64,000 nt of DNA from CAVPJC01 sp963705155 (GCA_963705155.1 CAVPJC010000003.1:1-64000), one strand, 5' to 3'; positions 51,088-60,807 are shown, counted from the stretch's first letter. A program made the numbers and translations. Notes: generated from the letters alone by a model not told the origin.

Positions 51088-52682
51088 ATGGATAAATTTC
51101 GGATCATCGTCTCAGACCATCTGCACCAGGCAGGCTGGCAAGCACTGGCCCAGGCCGGAGATGCTTGCACCGCTGGCCCCTACGCCACCCGGGCTGAGCT
51201 GCTGGCCGGCATCGCCAACGCCGACGCCTTGATCGTGCGCTCTCAAACCGTGGTCGATGAGGTGCTTCTTGCTGCCGCGCCTCGCCTGAAAGTGGTCAGC
51301 GCGCGCCGGGGCGCAGCTCAACCATATTGACATCGATGCCGCCACCCGCCGGGGCATCCTGGTGATCAACACACCGGACGCCAACCTGGTGGCAGTGGCA
51401 GAACATACCTTTGCCATGCTGCTGGCGATGGCCCGCGATATCCCTGGTGGAGACCGCGCCGTGCGCAGCGGAGACTGGCCGCGTCACACCATGCTGGGTT
51501 TCCAACTGAAAGGTAAACAGCTCGGCATCATCGGTTTCGGGCGCCTGGGGCGCGAAGTGGCTTCCCGCGCCCAGGGCTTTGGGATGCGCGTCCTGGCTTA
51601 TGACCCGTATGTCGACCTGGCTTATGGACGCACCCGGGGTGTAGAAATGGTCAATTTCGAAGAGCTGCTGGCGCGAGCAGATATCCTCAGCCTGCACACC
51701 GCCTATACACCAGAAACCCACCACATGCTCGGCCGGAAAGAATTCGCCCAAATGAAGCCCGGCGCCAGCCTGGTGAACTGCGCTCACGCCGGGCTTGTGG
51801 ATGAAACAGCTCTGTGTGAAGCGTTGCAAGCGGGGCATCTGGCGGGCGCGGCAATTGACACCTTCGAAGAGGAACCGCCTCCTCCAGATCATCCACTGCT
51901 CCGGCAGTCCGGCGTGGTTCTGGCCCTCCGATTTAAACCAGAACACGCAGGAAGCCCAAAGCGTCACATCCCTTGAAATTGTTGAAAATGTGCTCCTGGC
52001 ATTGCGCGGTGAAGATTACCGCCACGTGGTCAATTTGCCATTCAATGAAGACGTCCCCTATAATTTTGTCCGGCCCTATATCCACCTGGCTTCCAAGCTT
52101 GGCAAGCTGCATGGGCAGCTCGCCGGAGGTTGGATTTAACAGGTGGAAATGGAAGTGCTTGGGGAAGGTCTGCGCAGAATGGTGCGCCCGCTGGCCGCTG
52201 TGCTGCTTTCCGGCATGCTGCGCCCGGTAAATGGACGGCCAGTCAACTGGATATCAGCCCCGGTGCTGGCCTATGAGCAAGGGGTTGTCACGACGCAGGC
52301 CAAGGGTCTCGTCCAACTGCAAGATTACCCCAACCTGATCGCCTGCCGTGTCTCCTGGGCAGGCGGCAGCCGGACACTGGCGGGTGTTTTGTTTGCCAAT
52401 GGCGAGGCCCGCCTTGTGCAGTATAACCAGTTCCATGTGGATGCATATCCAGATGGCTATGTGCTAATTTTGGAAAATGACGATGTTCCAGGTGTGATTG
52501 GCAAAATCGGCACTCGCCTGGGTCAGGCGGGCATCAACATTGCCCAATGGCGCTACGGACGTGAAGTACAAGGAGGCCGGGCGGTGTCTTTTCTAAACCT
52601 GGACAGCCGGCCGCAGAACAGCATACTGGTCGAGCTCGAGGAAGAGCCAGAGATTCACCACGTCCGCCTGGTGAATCTGTAA
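51088..52682 (+). CDS. serA: D-3-phosphoglycerate dehydrogenase, with frameshifts and an in-frame stop
   Basis: About 531 residues, the length of long SerA forms. It starts MDKFRIIVSDHLHQAGWQAL. The substrate-side motif, the NAD loop LGIIGFGRLGREVASRA, DILSLHTAYTPETHHMLGR, NCAHAGLVDETALCEAL and FEEEPPPP are all present, followed by a C-terminal intervening domain and an ACT domain (YVLILENDDVPGVIGKIGTRL). Frame changes occur near 51305 and 51925. An in-frame TAA at 52137-52139 splits the intervening domain; the surrounding bases would read WIKQVEMEV if one T were A. In this clade His of the His-Glu pair would fall at the damaged site near 51925. The protein makes the serine precursor, with SerB encoded next to it. 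Confidence 0.85.
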
Positions 52683-52724
52683 AACTCTACCTATGGTAGA
52701 ATGGCAGTTTGTTGAGGTAACCTT

Positions 52725-53735
52725 ATGCCGATCATCCAAACCGACAAACTGACCAAAGTGTTTCGGGTCAGCCAGAAAGATCCCGGCGTGCGTGGGGCAG
52801 TCAAAGCCCTGTTCAGGCCGCGCTTCCAGGATAAAGTGGCTGTCGACCAGATCAACTTCAGCGTTGAGACCGGAGAAATGGTCGGTTACATTGGTGTCAA
52901 CGGCGCCGGAAAATCGACCACGATCAAGCTGCTGACCGGGATCCTGATGCCGAGCAGCGGCACGGTGCGCGTATACGGCATCGATCCTCACCGTGACCGC
53001 TCGGCCAATGCCCGGCAGATCGGGGTTGTCTTCGGCCAGCGCACCCAGTTGTGGTGGGACCTGGCGTTGATCGAATCGCTCAACCTGATTGCTAAAATCT
53101 ATGAGCTGCCCCCCACCCGCTATAAACAACTGCTGGAGCAGTTCACCGAAACGCTTGAGCTCAAAGACCTGCTGTCTGTGCCGATCCGGAACCTGTCTCT
53201 CGGGCAGAAGATGCGCGCCGAGCTGGCAGCAGCACTGATCCACGAACCAAAGATCGCCTACCTGGACGAGCCAACGATCGGGCTGGACTTGATTGTGAAG
53301 GAGCGCATCCGCGATTTCATCAAAGAGCAAAATCGCGAGAAGGGTACTACCGTGATCCTGACGACGCACGACCTGGGTGATATCGAAGACCTGTGCCATC
53401 GTGTGGTCATCATCGATAAAGGCCAGTTGATCTATGACGGCCCGCTAAGCACGATCAAAGACCGCTTTGGCAAGCACCGCACCATCACGTTCGAAACTCT
53501 GCAGGCCGTCGGACAAATTGACGTACCGCCAGGGGCCGAGCTGGTCACTGAAGATGACGGTCCACAAGAACGCAAACTGGTGCTGCGTTTCGACCGGACG
53601 CTGACCAGCGCCAGCAGGGTCGCATCAAAGGTGATGGATCAGGTAGAGGTAGCAGATTTTTCCCTGTCAGAGCCCGATCTATCCTCCATTGTGAAGCAAA
53701 TCTATACGGGCGCTCTGGAGGAGCCGGGCCAATGA
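52725..53735 (+). CDS. ABC-2 type exporter, ATP-binding subunit
   Basis: 336 intact residues after GAGGT. Walker A GVNGAGKSTTIKLLTG, Q-loop VVFGQRTQLWW, signature LSLGQKMRAELAAAL, Walker B IAYLDEPTIGLD and the H-loop VILTTHD are all complete. The C-terminal part (residues 230-336) is the regulatory extension common in exporters of this type, such as the NatA-like or DrrA-like proteins. Its stop overlaps the start of the first permease by ATGA. The LSLGQ form and the 'QRTQLWWDL' segment are shared by the subfamily paired with COG4587/COG3694 permeases. The cargo is unknown. Confidence 0.9.
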   Translation: MPIIQTDKLTKVFRVSQKDPGVRGAVKALFRPRFQDKVAVDQINFSVETGEMVGYIGVNGAGKSTTIKLLTGILMPSSGTVRVYGIDPHRDRSANARQIGVVFGQRTQLWWDLALIESLNLIAKIYELPPTRYKQLLEQFTETLELKDLLSVPIRNLSLGQKMRAELAAALIHEPKIAYLDEPTIGLDLIVKERIRDFIKEQNREKGTTVILTTHDLGDIEDLCHRVVIIDKGQLIYDGPLSTIKDRFGKHRTITFETLQAVGQIDVPPGAELVTEDDGPQERKLVLRFDRTLTSASRVASKVMDQVEVADFSLSEPDLSSIVKQIYTGALEEPGQ

Positions 53736-54544
53736 TGCGCGCCCTCACACGCCGGGTGGGTGTCTACGCCGCCATGGCAGCCATTATCCCCAAGATCTAC
53801 CTGGCTTACGGCCTGTGGTTCTGGGCCAGCCTGCTGATTAACATGATTGCGATTACGATCTTCGTGTTTTTCTGGCGGGCGGTCTATGCCAATACCAGCA
53901 CCATCGCCAGCCTGGATCTGCCGCAGACGCTCAAATACATCTTACTGGCGCAGATCTTTGCCCCTCTGGGTAGTACCCAGATGATTTTTGAATTCGGCTA
54001 CAACCTGCGGGAAGGTGGGATAGCCCACGTGCTCCTGCGCCCGCTGGATATCCAGGGCAGCTATTTTGGCCAGTACTATGCCAGCATGTTGACCGAGCTG
54101 GTGATGCAAATCCCCCTGGCGATTGTGGTGACACTGGCTTTCCACCTGCAGTGGCCAACCAGCCCGGGTGTCTGGCTGGCCTTTGCAATCTCGGCCCTTT
54201 TGGGACGGGCGGTGCTTTTCTTTTTCGATTGGACCCTGGCGTGCCTGACTTTCTACACCACCGAGGTGTGGGGGCTGGGCGTCCTGACTTTTGGCATCCA
54301 ATTATTTTTTAGCGGCAGCTTGATCCCGCTGGTCATGCTGCCCGGTATGCTGCAAACGGTGGCGGTGATAACCCCCTTCGCTCAATCCCTGTACATACCG
54401 CTGTCGCTGCTCAGCGGGATCACCCCACTCACAAAAGCGCCGCAGCTGTTGCTGATGCAATCCATCTCGCTGGTGGGCCTGCTGGTTGTCTCCCGCCTTA
54501 TTTTTAAGCTGTCGGTGCGCAAAGTGACGGTACAGGGAGGTTGA
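53732..54544 (+). CDS. ABC-2 type permease (COG4587-like)
   Basis: 270 intact residues with six likely membrane helices, including LWFWASLLINMIAITIFVFFW, an inner helix around MLTELVMQIPLAIVVTLAF, and the last one around LMQSISLVGLLVVSRLIF. It fits the ABC-2 membrane families (PF06182 type) usually paired with a second permease. The start overlaps the stop of the ATPase gene, and the next permease begins 3 bases after its own stop. Together the three genes make one exporter with two different permease halves. Substrates for this type are not established; drugs or lipids are possible. Confidence 0.85.
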   Translation: MMRALTRRVGVYAAMAAIIPKIYLAYGLWFWASLLINMIAITIFVFFWRAVYANTSTIASLDLPQTLKYILLAQIFAPLGSTQMIFEFGYNLREGGIAHVLLRPLDIQGSYFGQYYASMLTELVMQIPLAIVVTLAFHLQWPTSPGVWLAFAISALLGRAVLFFFDWTLACLTFYTTEVWGLGVLTFGIQLFFSGSLIPLVMLPGMLQTVAVITPFAQSLYIPLSLLSGITPLTKAPQLLLMQSISLVGLLVVSRLIFKLSVRKVTVQGG

Positions 54545-54547
54545 GTC

Positions 54548-55336
54548 ATGACACGCTACCTTGACCTGTACTGGAATTTTTTGCTGATGCGCTTTAAGAT
54601 TTTGATGGAATACCGGGTCAACTTTATCATCGGCGCATCTTCCACAATATTTATGCAAGCCGGCAGTCTGTTGACGATCTGGGTGGTGATGAGCCAGGTG
54701 CCCAGCCTGAACGGCTGGAGCATGGATGAGGTGTTCCTCATCTATGGCCTGATCACGCTGTCAAAATCGATCAACCATATGTTTGCCGATAATTTGTGGA
54801 CGATCGGGCGGCAGTATGTCCGCTCAGGGTCTTTCGACCGTTTTCTGGTGCGCCCCATCGATCCGCTCTTCCACCTGCTGGCTGACCGTTTTTGCCACGA
54901 CGGTGTGGGAAATTTTCTTGTAGGGCTGGTGCTGGTGATGCGCTCGGTGCAGAACCTGGGGATTGTAATGACGCCAACCAATCTGCTGGTGCTGGTTGGA
55001 GGGGTGCTGAGCGGCGGGGCAATCTTTATTGCCCTCAATTTGATCACCGGAACCACTGCTTTCTGGCTGATGGATGCCGTGCCGGTGATGCGCATGGTGT
55101 TCGATTTTCACCTGTTCGCCCAGTACCCGCTGAGCATCTACCCGAGGGCCATCAGCATCCTGCTCACCTGGCTCATCCCCTATGGTTTTGCTTCCTTCTT
55201 TCCCGCCAGCCTGCTCCTGGGCCGGGACCTCGGCTGGCTGGCCTGGCTGGCGCCGCTGGTTGCAATTCTCTTGCTGTGGGTGGGTTACCAGTTCTGGCGG
55301 GCAGGCTTGAAGCACTATTCCAGCACCGGATCGTAA
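54548..55336 (+). CDS. ABC-2 type permease, second half
   Basis: 262 intact residues from ATG 54548, with six likely membrane helices, such as FIIGASSTIFMQAGSLLTIW, FLVGLVLVMRSV and the closing LAPLVAILLLWVGYQFW. It is the second permease of the exporter above; the start is 3 bases after the previous stop. Conserved segments DNLWTIGRQYVRSGSFDRFLVRP and SIYPRAISILLTWLIPYGF are typical for the COG3694 type partner. It is convergent with pgm, about 40 bases apart, with no T-run terminator seen between them. Confidence 0.85.
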   Translation: MTRYLDLYWNFLLMRFKILMEYRVNFIIGASSTIFMQAGSLLTIWVVMSQVPSLNGWSMDEVFLIYGLITLSKSINHMFADNLWTIGRQYVRSGSFDRFLVRPIDPLFHLLADRFCHDGVGNFLVGLVLVMRSVQNLGIVMTPTNLLVLVGGVLSGGAIFIALNLITGTTAFWLMDAVPVMRMVFDFHLFAQYPLSIYPRAISILLTWLIPYGFASFFPASLLLGRDLGWLAWLAPLVAILLLWVGYQFWRAGLKHYSSTGS

Positions 55337-55376
55337 AAACTCCAATCACCAACCTGATCGGTTGTAATATTCGAAA

Positions 55377-57033
55377 TTATTTGCTGCCGGCAGCCACAAA
55401 GGCTGCTCTCACCATGGCCTGGGCTTCTTCCAGAATCAATTGCAGGTGGGCCTGACCCAGGAAGCTCTCGGCATAAATTTTGTAAATCTCCTCGGTTCCC
55501 GAGGGGCGTGCAGCAAACCAGCCATTTTCGGCGACAACCTTCAACCCGCCAATCGGGGCGCCGTTACTGGGGGCGCGGGTGAGCTTGGCGATTATTTTTT
55601 CGCCAGCCAGCGTTTCGGCTTTCACGGATTCTGGCGAAAGATCTTTCAAGACCGCCTTCTGCGCAGGATTGGCGACAGCATCGATACGCGTATAGACGGG
55701 ATCGCCGAATTGCTCAGCCAGCTGGCGGTAATGCTCTCCGGGGTCGCGGCCGGTGACGGCGGTGATTTCAGCCGCCAGCAAAGCCAGGATGATGCCGTCT
55801 TTGTCGGTTGTCCATACGGCGCCATTTTTGCGCAGGAAAGACGCCCCGGCGCTTTCTTCGCCGCCAAAACCAAATGAGCCGTCAATCAGGCCGTCCACAA
55901 ACCATTTGAAGCCTACCGGCACCTCGGCCAGCTCACGCCCGAGGGAGCGCGCCACTCGATCGATCATTGAGCTGGATACCAGGGTTTTTCCCACCCTGGC
56001 ATCCGCACGCCAGTCGGGGCGGTGCTGGAAAAGATACCAGATGGCCGTTGCCAGGTAATGATTGGGGTTCATCAGACCTGCAGTAGGGGTAACAATGCCA
56101 TGCCGGTCAACATCGGGATCGTTGCCAAAGGCAATATCGAATCGATCTTTCAGGCCGATCAGCCCGGCCATGGCGTACGGCGAAGAGCAATCCATGCGGA
56201 TCTTGCCATCATGATCGACCATCATAAACGAAAAGGCTGGATCGACTGCCCGGTTGACGACGCTGATATTCAAGCCATACGTCTCAGCAATGATATCCCA
56301 ATAACCCACCGCCGCGCCGCCCATCGGGTCAACGCCAATGACGCAAGCCGGCAGCCGCGATCTGCTCCAGATTGAGGACGGCAGACAGGTCATGGATATA
56401 GGCCGACGCCATGTCAACCGCCTGTGTAGTTTCAGACTGCAACGCAGCCCGATAGGAAAGCGACTGTACGGCTTTCAATCCATCGCGCAGGATCTGGTTG
56501 GCTCGATCCTGGATCACTTTGGTGATCTCCGGCCCCGCTGGCCCACCCGATGGGGGATTATATTTGAAGCCCCCATCCATGGGCGGGTTGTGCGAGGGGG
56601 TGATGACGACGCCATCCGCCAGTCCAGACCGCCGCCCACGGTTGTATGTCAGGATGGCGTGCGAGATCACCGGGGTGGGCGTGTAAGCCTGCCCCGACGA
56701 GATCCGCAGCTGCACGCCGTTGGCTGCAAAGACTTGAAGGGCGGTTCTTTCAGCCGGCTCGGAAAGGGCATGGGTATCTTTGCCGACAAAGAGCGGCCCC
56801 GTGATACCCTGCTGTTTGCGATACTCGCACAGCGCCTGAGTAATGGCCAGAACATGGTTTTCGTTAAAACTGCCCTCGCCCGGCGTGCCGCGGTGTCCCG
56901 ATGTGCCAAAAGCAACCTGTTGTGACGGGACTGCCGGGTCTGGCTCATTCGTGTAATAGGTTGACACCAACCCCGGGATGTTCACCCACAAAGCCTGGGG
57001 AGCAGGCTTGCCTGCCAGCTCACTGATTGCCAT
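55377..57033 (-). CDS. pgm: phosphoglucomutase (alpha-D-glucose phosphate-specific), one frameshift
   Basis: About 551 residues, close to the usual 545. ATG 57033 follows the strong site AAAGGAGG. The enzyme interconverts glucose 1- and 6-phosphate. The phosphoserine loop is VITPSHNPPMDGG, the metal loop FGNDPDVDRHG, the sugar loop GFGGEESAGAS, and the phosphate loop ARPSGTEEIYKIYAESF; all four are intact. One frame change near 56345 falls between domains 1 and 2. The enzyme links glycogen or trehalose metabolism to glycolysis and fits the pullulanase encoded nearby. Confidence 0.9.
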
Positions 57034-57056
57034 ATCCGCCTCCTTTGAAACCCCGA

Positions 57057-58313
57057 TCAGGGCAGCACGCCGAGTGAATAACTGACCACCTGGTCTCCAG
57101 AGACCACATAAAGATCGCCGTTCTGGCTGAAGGCCAGGCTTCGGATCAACACATCCGTCGAAAATGACCTCAAAAAACGCCCATCCGGGCTAAAAATGGC
57201 TACCTGCCGGCTGCCGCCAACAAATACACGCCCGCGCCCATCCACAGCGATGGCGCTGAGGCCGCCCATACCAGCCGATGGATCGGCCTGGGCGGGGAAA
57301 CGGTCCACATATTTACCAGCGGCGTCAAATTTAAAAATCTCGCCATCACTCAGAGCGTAAATCTTGCCCAGGCCGTCCACAGCCAGCAGCACATCCAGGG
57401 CCAATTCCCCGGTTTGGGCGCTGATAAAGCTTTCCTGCGTGCGCAGGACGTTACCGCCGGCATCAAACCACACCAGGTCTTCCCGATGACCCTGAAGTGA
57501 GGTGATCAAACCCCAGCGGCCCTCATACCAGACGCCAACCAGGCCGCCATCGGCGGTAACTGCCAGAGCGCCGAACTCCGGGCCTGCATTGTAAGGCACC
57601 TCGCCCAGCAGCGCGCCTGAAGCGCCCTCGTAGCGGTGAATAGACCCTCCAAAAGCCACGTACAAAACGCCTGAATAGCTGGCAGCCATGCCAGCGATGA
57701 TGGTCTTGTCATTGCCAACCTGCCAGCCGTGCAGATATTTACCGTCTGAGTCAAAGGCTTGAATGCGGCCATCTTGATAATCGGCCACGTACACCGTACC
57801 AGACCCATCGACGGTGATATAGCGAGCATCATTCAACAGCCCCTGCCCAATCCCCTTGGCGCCAAAAGCGACTTTTTGCTGCGCAAAGGCGGGTGTGGGT
57901 GTGAGGGTGGGCGAACTGGTCGGCGCAGCCGGCTGCGTGGGGGCGATATTCTGTGCATTCCCCGGGTTCTGAGTGGAGGCCCGGATAACCTGAGACACGG
58001 CCGCGTTGCTCCGGTTCACCAGCATGAGGGGAACAAGCACAACGGCAAGGCCGAATAGAATAACAACGATAAAGATCGCAACCAGCAAACCACCGGCTTT
58101 GGATCCTCCGCCCGTGCCTGCCGGCACCTGTAAGATCACCGGGTGGTCTGCGGCAGCCTGCATGGGAGCGGGCTGCCGGGCAGCTTTTGGACGCAATTCA
58201 GCCGGCACGATCACTGCCGTGCTGCAGAAGGGACATCGAACTGTCGGCATATCGCTGCCATCGTAATCAATAGGAGCGCCGCAGTTTGGGCAGTTGAATT
58301 CTTGCACAGCCAT
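57057..58313 (-). CDS. zinc-ribbon, one-helix membrane protein with NHL-like repeats
   Basis: 418 intact residues. ATG 58313 is chosen because GGAG stands 6 bases before it; an in-frame start at 58337 adds eight residues with no signal. An N-terminal zinc ribbon (CPNCGAPIDYDGSDM, then RCPFCSTAVIV) is followed by a membrane helix (AGGLLVAIFIVVILFGLAVV), a Thr/Pro linker and about six NHL-like blades (ITVDGSGTVYVADYQDGRIQ, IAVDGRGRVFVGGSRQV). The beta-propeller would be outside the cell. The function is unknown. The gene starts 24 bases after its downstream neighbour pgm is left behind, so it is not clearly part of its operon. Confidence 0.6.
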   Translation of the reverse strand: MAVQEFNCPNCGAPIDYDGSDMPTVRCPFCSTAVIVPAELRPKAARQPAPMQAAADHPVILQVPAGTGGGSKAGGLLVAIFIVVILFGLAVVLVPLMLVNRSNAAVSQVIRASTQNPGNAQNIAPTQPAAPTSSPTLTPTPAFAQQKVAFGAKGIGQGLLNDARYITVDGSGTVYVADYQDGRIQAFDSDGKYLHGWQVGNDKTIIAGMAASYSGVLYVAFGGSIHRYEGASGALLGEVPYNAGPEFGALAVTADGGLVGVWYEGRWGLITSLQGHREDLVWFDAGGNVLRTQESFISAQTGELALDVLLAVDGLGKIYALSDGEIFKFDAAGKYVDRFPAQADPSAGMGGLSAIAVDGRGRVFVGGSRQVAIFSPDGRFLRSFSTDVLIRSLAFSQNGDLYVVSGDQVVSYSLGVLP

Positions 58314-58464
58314 AAATTTCTCCAGAAAAGCGCACAACAGCTCGACTTAAAAACTTCCTGTAAGGGTCGCCAGAATTTTACCAGCAGAAGCGCCGGGAGG
58401 ATACGCCAATTCCAACCTGAAATGGCCGGAAACTTAACCTCGCTCGAACAATCGGGTGGAAAGA

Positions 58465-59349
58465 TCAACCCGCCGGATCGAAGGCACAGATGGCTGACGC
58501 CATACCCACCAACGCATCCAAACCAGACGAGCTGCCCCAATCCAACAGGCACTCCACCGCAGCCGCCGCACCCGGTGTTCCGGTCACCAGGGCATCGAGA
58601 GCGATCATCAGCCGCTGATCGGCCAGGCCGCGGCTGGCGCATTCAATCAGATTGGCCGAGAGGGTCGTGGTTTTCCGGCGGGCCTGTTCGATGATGATCG
58701 CGTTCAGGCCGCGCCTGTCTATCTGCAGTGGGAGGATCTCACCCCAGCGGTTCAACGCCAAAAGCAAACCCAGGATCAGATCATCGCCCGAAGGAGTCAG
58801 CCCGGGTCCGCATCCCAGGAAGGGTTCCAGAGCAGCGGCGATGGCTGAGACCTGGCCTGCAGCAAGCGCGCCCTGCAAGTTCTTCAGCCGGGCAATTAAG
58901 GCTGAACCATCCATCCCTGCTGCCCGCCCATCCCCGGCCAAATAAGCCAGCAGGGCGATCCAGCCGCCTTTTCTTCTCTTCGCCAGAACAGCGCGGAGCA
59001 CGGAGGCCAATCGTTGCCTGCGCCGGGTAGGAGAAATCACCCGTTGGGGTGGGGCAGGCGGTATCCAGACATGCGCCGGGGTAATCGAGATAGAAAAATC
59101 CTCGCCGGGGAAAAATATCATCTCCGGAGACAGGAAGGCGCGGTGCCCAATCGCCAGGCTGTGGAGCTGCTCGTGATCAGAAGGCACGTTGATCGTCAAA
59201 GGTCCCGGGGTAAGCTGGGTGGAGATAAATATCACCCATCCGGATGGCAGGCGTAAAAACACGCCCCGGGAGGTGACCCCCATCACGGCAGCCTGCTGGT
59301 CGTGCGCCAACAGGCTGCTGGCAACCTGGCCGATCGTTGCAGCAATCAT
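58465..59349 (-). CDS. DUF2877 protein (AllH-like)
   Basis: 294 intact residues. The C-terminal half has FLGCGPGLTPSGDDLILGLL, the hallmark of DUF2877 (PF11392). E. coli AllH (YlbF), a subunit of oxamate carbamoyltransferase in allantoin breakdown, belongs to this family. That enzyme also needs FdrA and AllG, which are not seen in this window. The permease and hydroxylase genes at 60808 onward make a role in nitrogen release from purines plausible. Start ATG 59349 overlaps the stop of the upstream gene by 4 bases. Confidence 0.75.
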   Translation of the reverse strand: MIAATIGQVASSLLAHDQQAAVMGVTSRGVFLRLPSGWVIFISTQLTPGPLTINVPSDHEQLHSLAIGHRAFLSPEMIFFPGEDFSISITPAHVWIPPAPPQRVISPTRRRQRLASVLRAVLAKRRKGGWIALLAYLAGDGRAAGMDGSALIARLKNLQGALAAGQVSAIAAALEPFLGCGPGLTPSGDDLILGLLLALNRWGEILPLQIDRRGLNAIIIEQARRKTTTLSANLIECASRGLADQRLMIALDALVTGTPGAAAAVECLLDWGSSSGLDALVGMASAICAFDPAG

Positions 59350-59885
59350 TTTTCGCGCAGCAAAACTCCCATCATCTGATCAAGGGGCGTCAATTCGGTG
59401 GAGCCAGGCTCAAACACGCCGTCCTCCCGGGCGCAGTAGTACAAGCGCATCCAACGGTCGATGCCGCGTTGGATACGCTGATTGGCGCTGTTCCGGGCAG
59501 CCTGTTCGGCATTGAAGCGGGCGATCAGCACAGGCCGCCGCCAGATGTACAAAGCATAAAAGCATGCCAGCAAACCCAACACCGGCAGCAGCATGCCGGG
59601 TTGGCTGGTATAAATGCCGTAGAGAAAGATGGGGGCTATGGCGCTAAAAACCAGTACAGCCATATCAGGATGGATGGGCCGGGTGGGCGCACGTTTACCG
59701 GAAGAGGGAGGCGTCATCTTCTGGCTGACGGCGTGCATGGCAGCGCCGGATGGAAACAGATGCTCCGGCAGACCAAACTGGACAGGATCCGGTTTTTTTA
59801 CACCCATGCCGGTCAGGTAAATTGTGCTCACTTTTCCAACCCGGTCGGCCTGACCGCAAACAGGACAAAGGATCTCGTTTGCCAT
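59346..59885 (-). CDS. zinc-ribbon membrane protein of unknown function
   Basis: 179 intact residues. The start MANEILCPVCGQADRVGKV holds half of a zinc ribbon (CPVC; the second pair is not present). Two membrane helices follow (MAVLVFSAIAPIFLYGIYT and MLLPVLGLLACFYALYIW), then a charged C-terminal helix with RWMRLYYCARED. It overlaps the DUF2877 gene, and it begins 10 bases after the small membrane gene at 59895-60239, so the three form one transcript. I do not recognise the family. Confidence 0.6.
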   Translation of the reverse strand: MANEILCPVCGQADRVGKVSTIYLTGMGVKKPDPVQFGLPEHLFPSGAAMHAVSQKMTPPSSGKRAPTRPIHPDMAVLVFSAIAPIFLYGIYTSQPGMLLPVLGLLACFYALYIWRRPVLIARFNAEQAARNSANQRIQRGIDRWMRLYYCAREDGVFEPGSTELTPLDQMMGVLLREK

Positions 59886-59894
59886 GCTAGACCT

Positions 59895-60239
59895 CTATAA
59901 CTTGAACGCCCAGCTAAAAGCAATGATCCCGAGCCCGGCCGGCAGCCACCAGAAAGGCTGCACAACCGGAAGATTCACCCAGCCGGCGTTCAGCGCCACC
60001 CCCAGCAGGATCGCCAGGAGGCCGGCCCCGGCGATTGCCAGATCGCCCTTTTTACGGCTCAGGATTGAAAAGCCGGGCGCGGCTGGCTGCTGCACGGCCG
60101 GCGCATTCTTTTTCTTTTTTGCGACCGGCGCCGGCGCACGCACCACAAGCCTGGCGCGCTGGCGCTGGATGACGATCAGACGCAGATAAAAAACCAAAAC
60201 GGCCACGATGACGAACGCCAATCCGGTATCAACTTTCAT
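59895..60239 (-). CDS. small membrane protein of unknown function
   Basis: 114 intact residues; the start is taken at ATG 60239 because the longer frame reading in from 60416 has no signal or binding site. Three membrane helices: TGLAFVIVAVLVFYLRLIV, GDLAIAGAGLLAILLGVALN, and FWWLPAGLGIIAFSWAFKL. A basic linker (PVAKKKKNAPAVQQP) joins the first two. It is the first gene of the 59895-58465 transcript. No family is recognised. Confidence 0.55.
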   Translation of the reverse strand: MKVDTGLAFVIVAVLVFYLRLIVIQRQRARLVVRAPAPVAKKKKNAPAVQQPAAPGFSILSRKKGDLAIAGAGLLAILLGVALNAGWVNLPVVQPFWWLPAGLGIIAFSWAFKL

Positions 60240-60354
60240 CCATGCTCTCCCAATCTGCCTGTCTCGGCATCGAATCCATCGGGCTCGATTAAAACACATA
60301 CCCGGCGGGTCTGGAACAGCGAATATCAACTTTATAACGATTAAAATCACCCTC

Positions 60355-60426
60355 AGAAGATGACATCTACCAGTTGAGTTAACTTCGAAATGCCACAATA
60401 ATAATAAGGCATTCATAGCATCTTCT
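60355..60426 (+). ncRNA. possible structured RNA, three-helix junction
   Basis: AGAAGATG (60355-60362) and CATCTTCT (60419-60426) form a perfect 8-bp outer stem. Inside it, AGTT and AACT close a small hairpin at about 60373-60384, and AATGCC and GGCATT close a second one with a 13-base A/T loop at about 60389-60413. A terminator hairpin starts only 10 bases downstream. No known riboswitch family could be matched; purine riboswitch core elements are not in place. Confidence 0.35.
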
Positions 60427-60435
60427 CGAAAAGAC

Positions 60436-60460
60436 GGGGGCGGGTTACTCCCCCTTTTTT
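60436..60460 (+). terminator. intrinsic terminator
   Basis: GGGGG (60436-60440), a 9-base loop, CCCCC (60450-60454) and then six T. It is oriented rightward, although no plus-strand gene ends before it. It therefore ends a short transcript, or it is part of an attenuator in the leader of the permease gene 350 bases away. Confidence 0.65.
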
Positions 60461-60807
60461 ATTGAGTTGGTGCGGTTGGATGCAACCTGAGGGGTGACTT
60501 TTCTGAAAGATGGGTGTTATACAAATAGATGGGGAGGTCTGCTTCCAGGCTCTCCTTCCAATATCGAAGGCTTTTCGGTCTTGATTCGGCAGGCACAATG
60601 AACATTTCAGTTCTCTTCGCATCGGCCGCCTCCCCAGCCACAACCTTCCAGGAAATTTTGTTTCTTCGATTCACAATAATACGCCTGCCTGCCCAAACTT
60701 TCCCATACATGGAGCAAAGGAGGTAGCCCTATCGCCCAAACACAGGACTTGACCATCCAAATCCGCTATTCTTTCCAATTCCACAAATAGAGGAGCGAAA
60801 ATTTGCT

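Larger units (their letters stand above)
60240..60807. other. intergenic region upstream of the permease
   Basis: About 570 bases between divergent genes, mostly without a supported frame. The first half holds the possible structured RNA and terminator listed separately. The second half carries only a run near the permease start, with GAGGAG about 12 bases before ATG 60808. Short frames on either strand (60413-60710) lack binding sites and domains. Confidence 0.45.

Noticed and set aside
55337..55376. Bidirectional terminator between the ABC permease and pgm
   Set aside because: CAACC and GGTTG can pair, but the stem is only 5 bp and no T run follows on either strand.
60300..60400. tRNA-like fragment on the minus strand (D-arm-like CTCAACTGGTAGA and an anticodon-arm-like fold)
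   Set aside because: No acceptor stem partner for GGCATTT and no T-arm can be found, so it is not a tRNA gene. It may be a by-product of the hairpins listed as a structured RNA.
60340..60460. Purine riboswitch before the permease
   Set aside because: A CTACC word is present, but the TATA-type first junction, the second loop and the CCGTAAA-type third loop are not in the right places.
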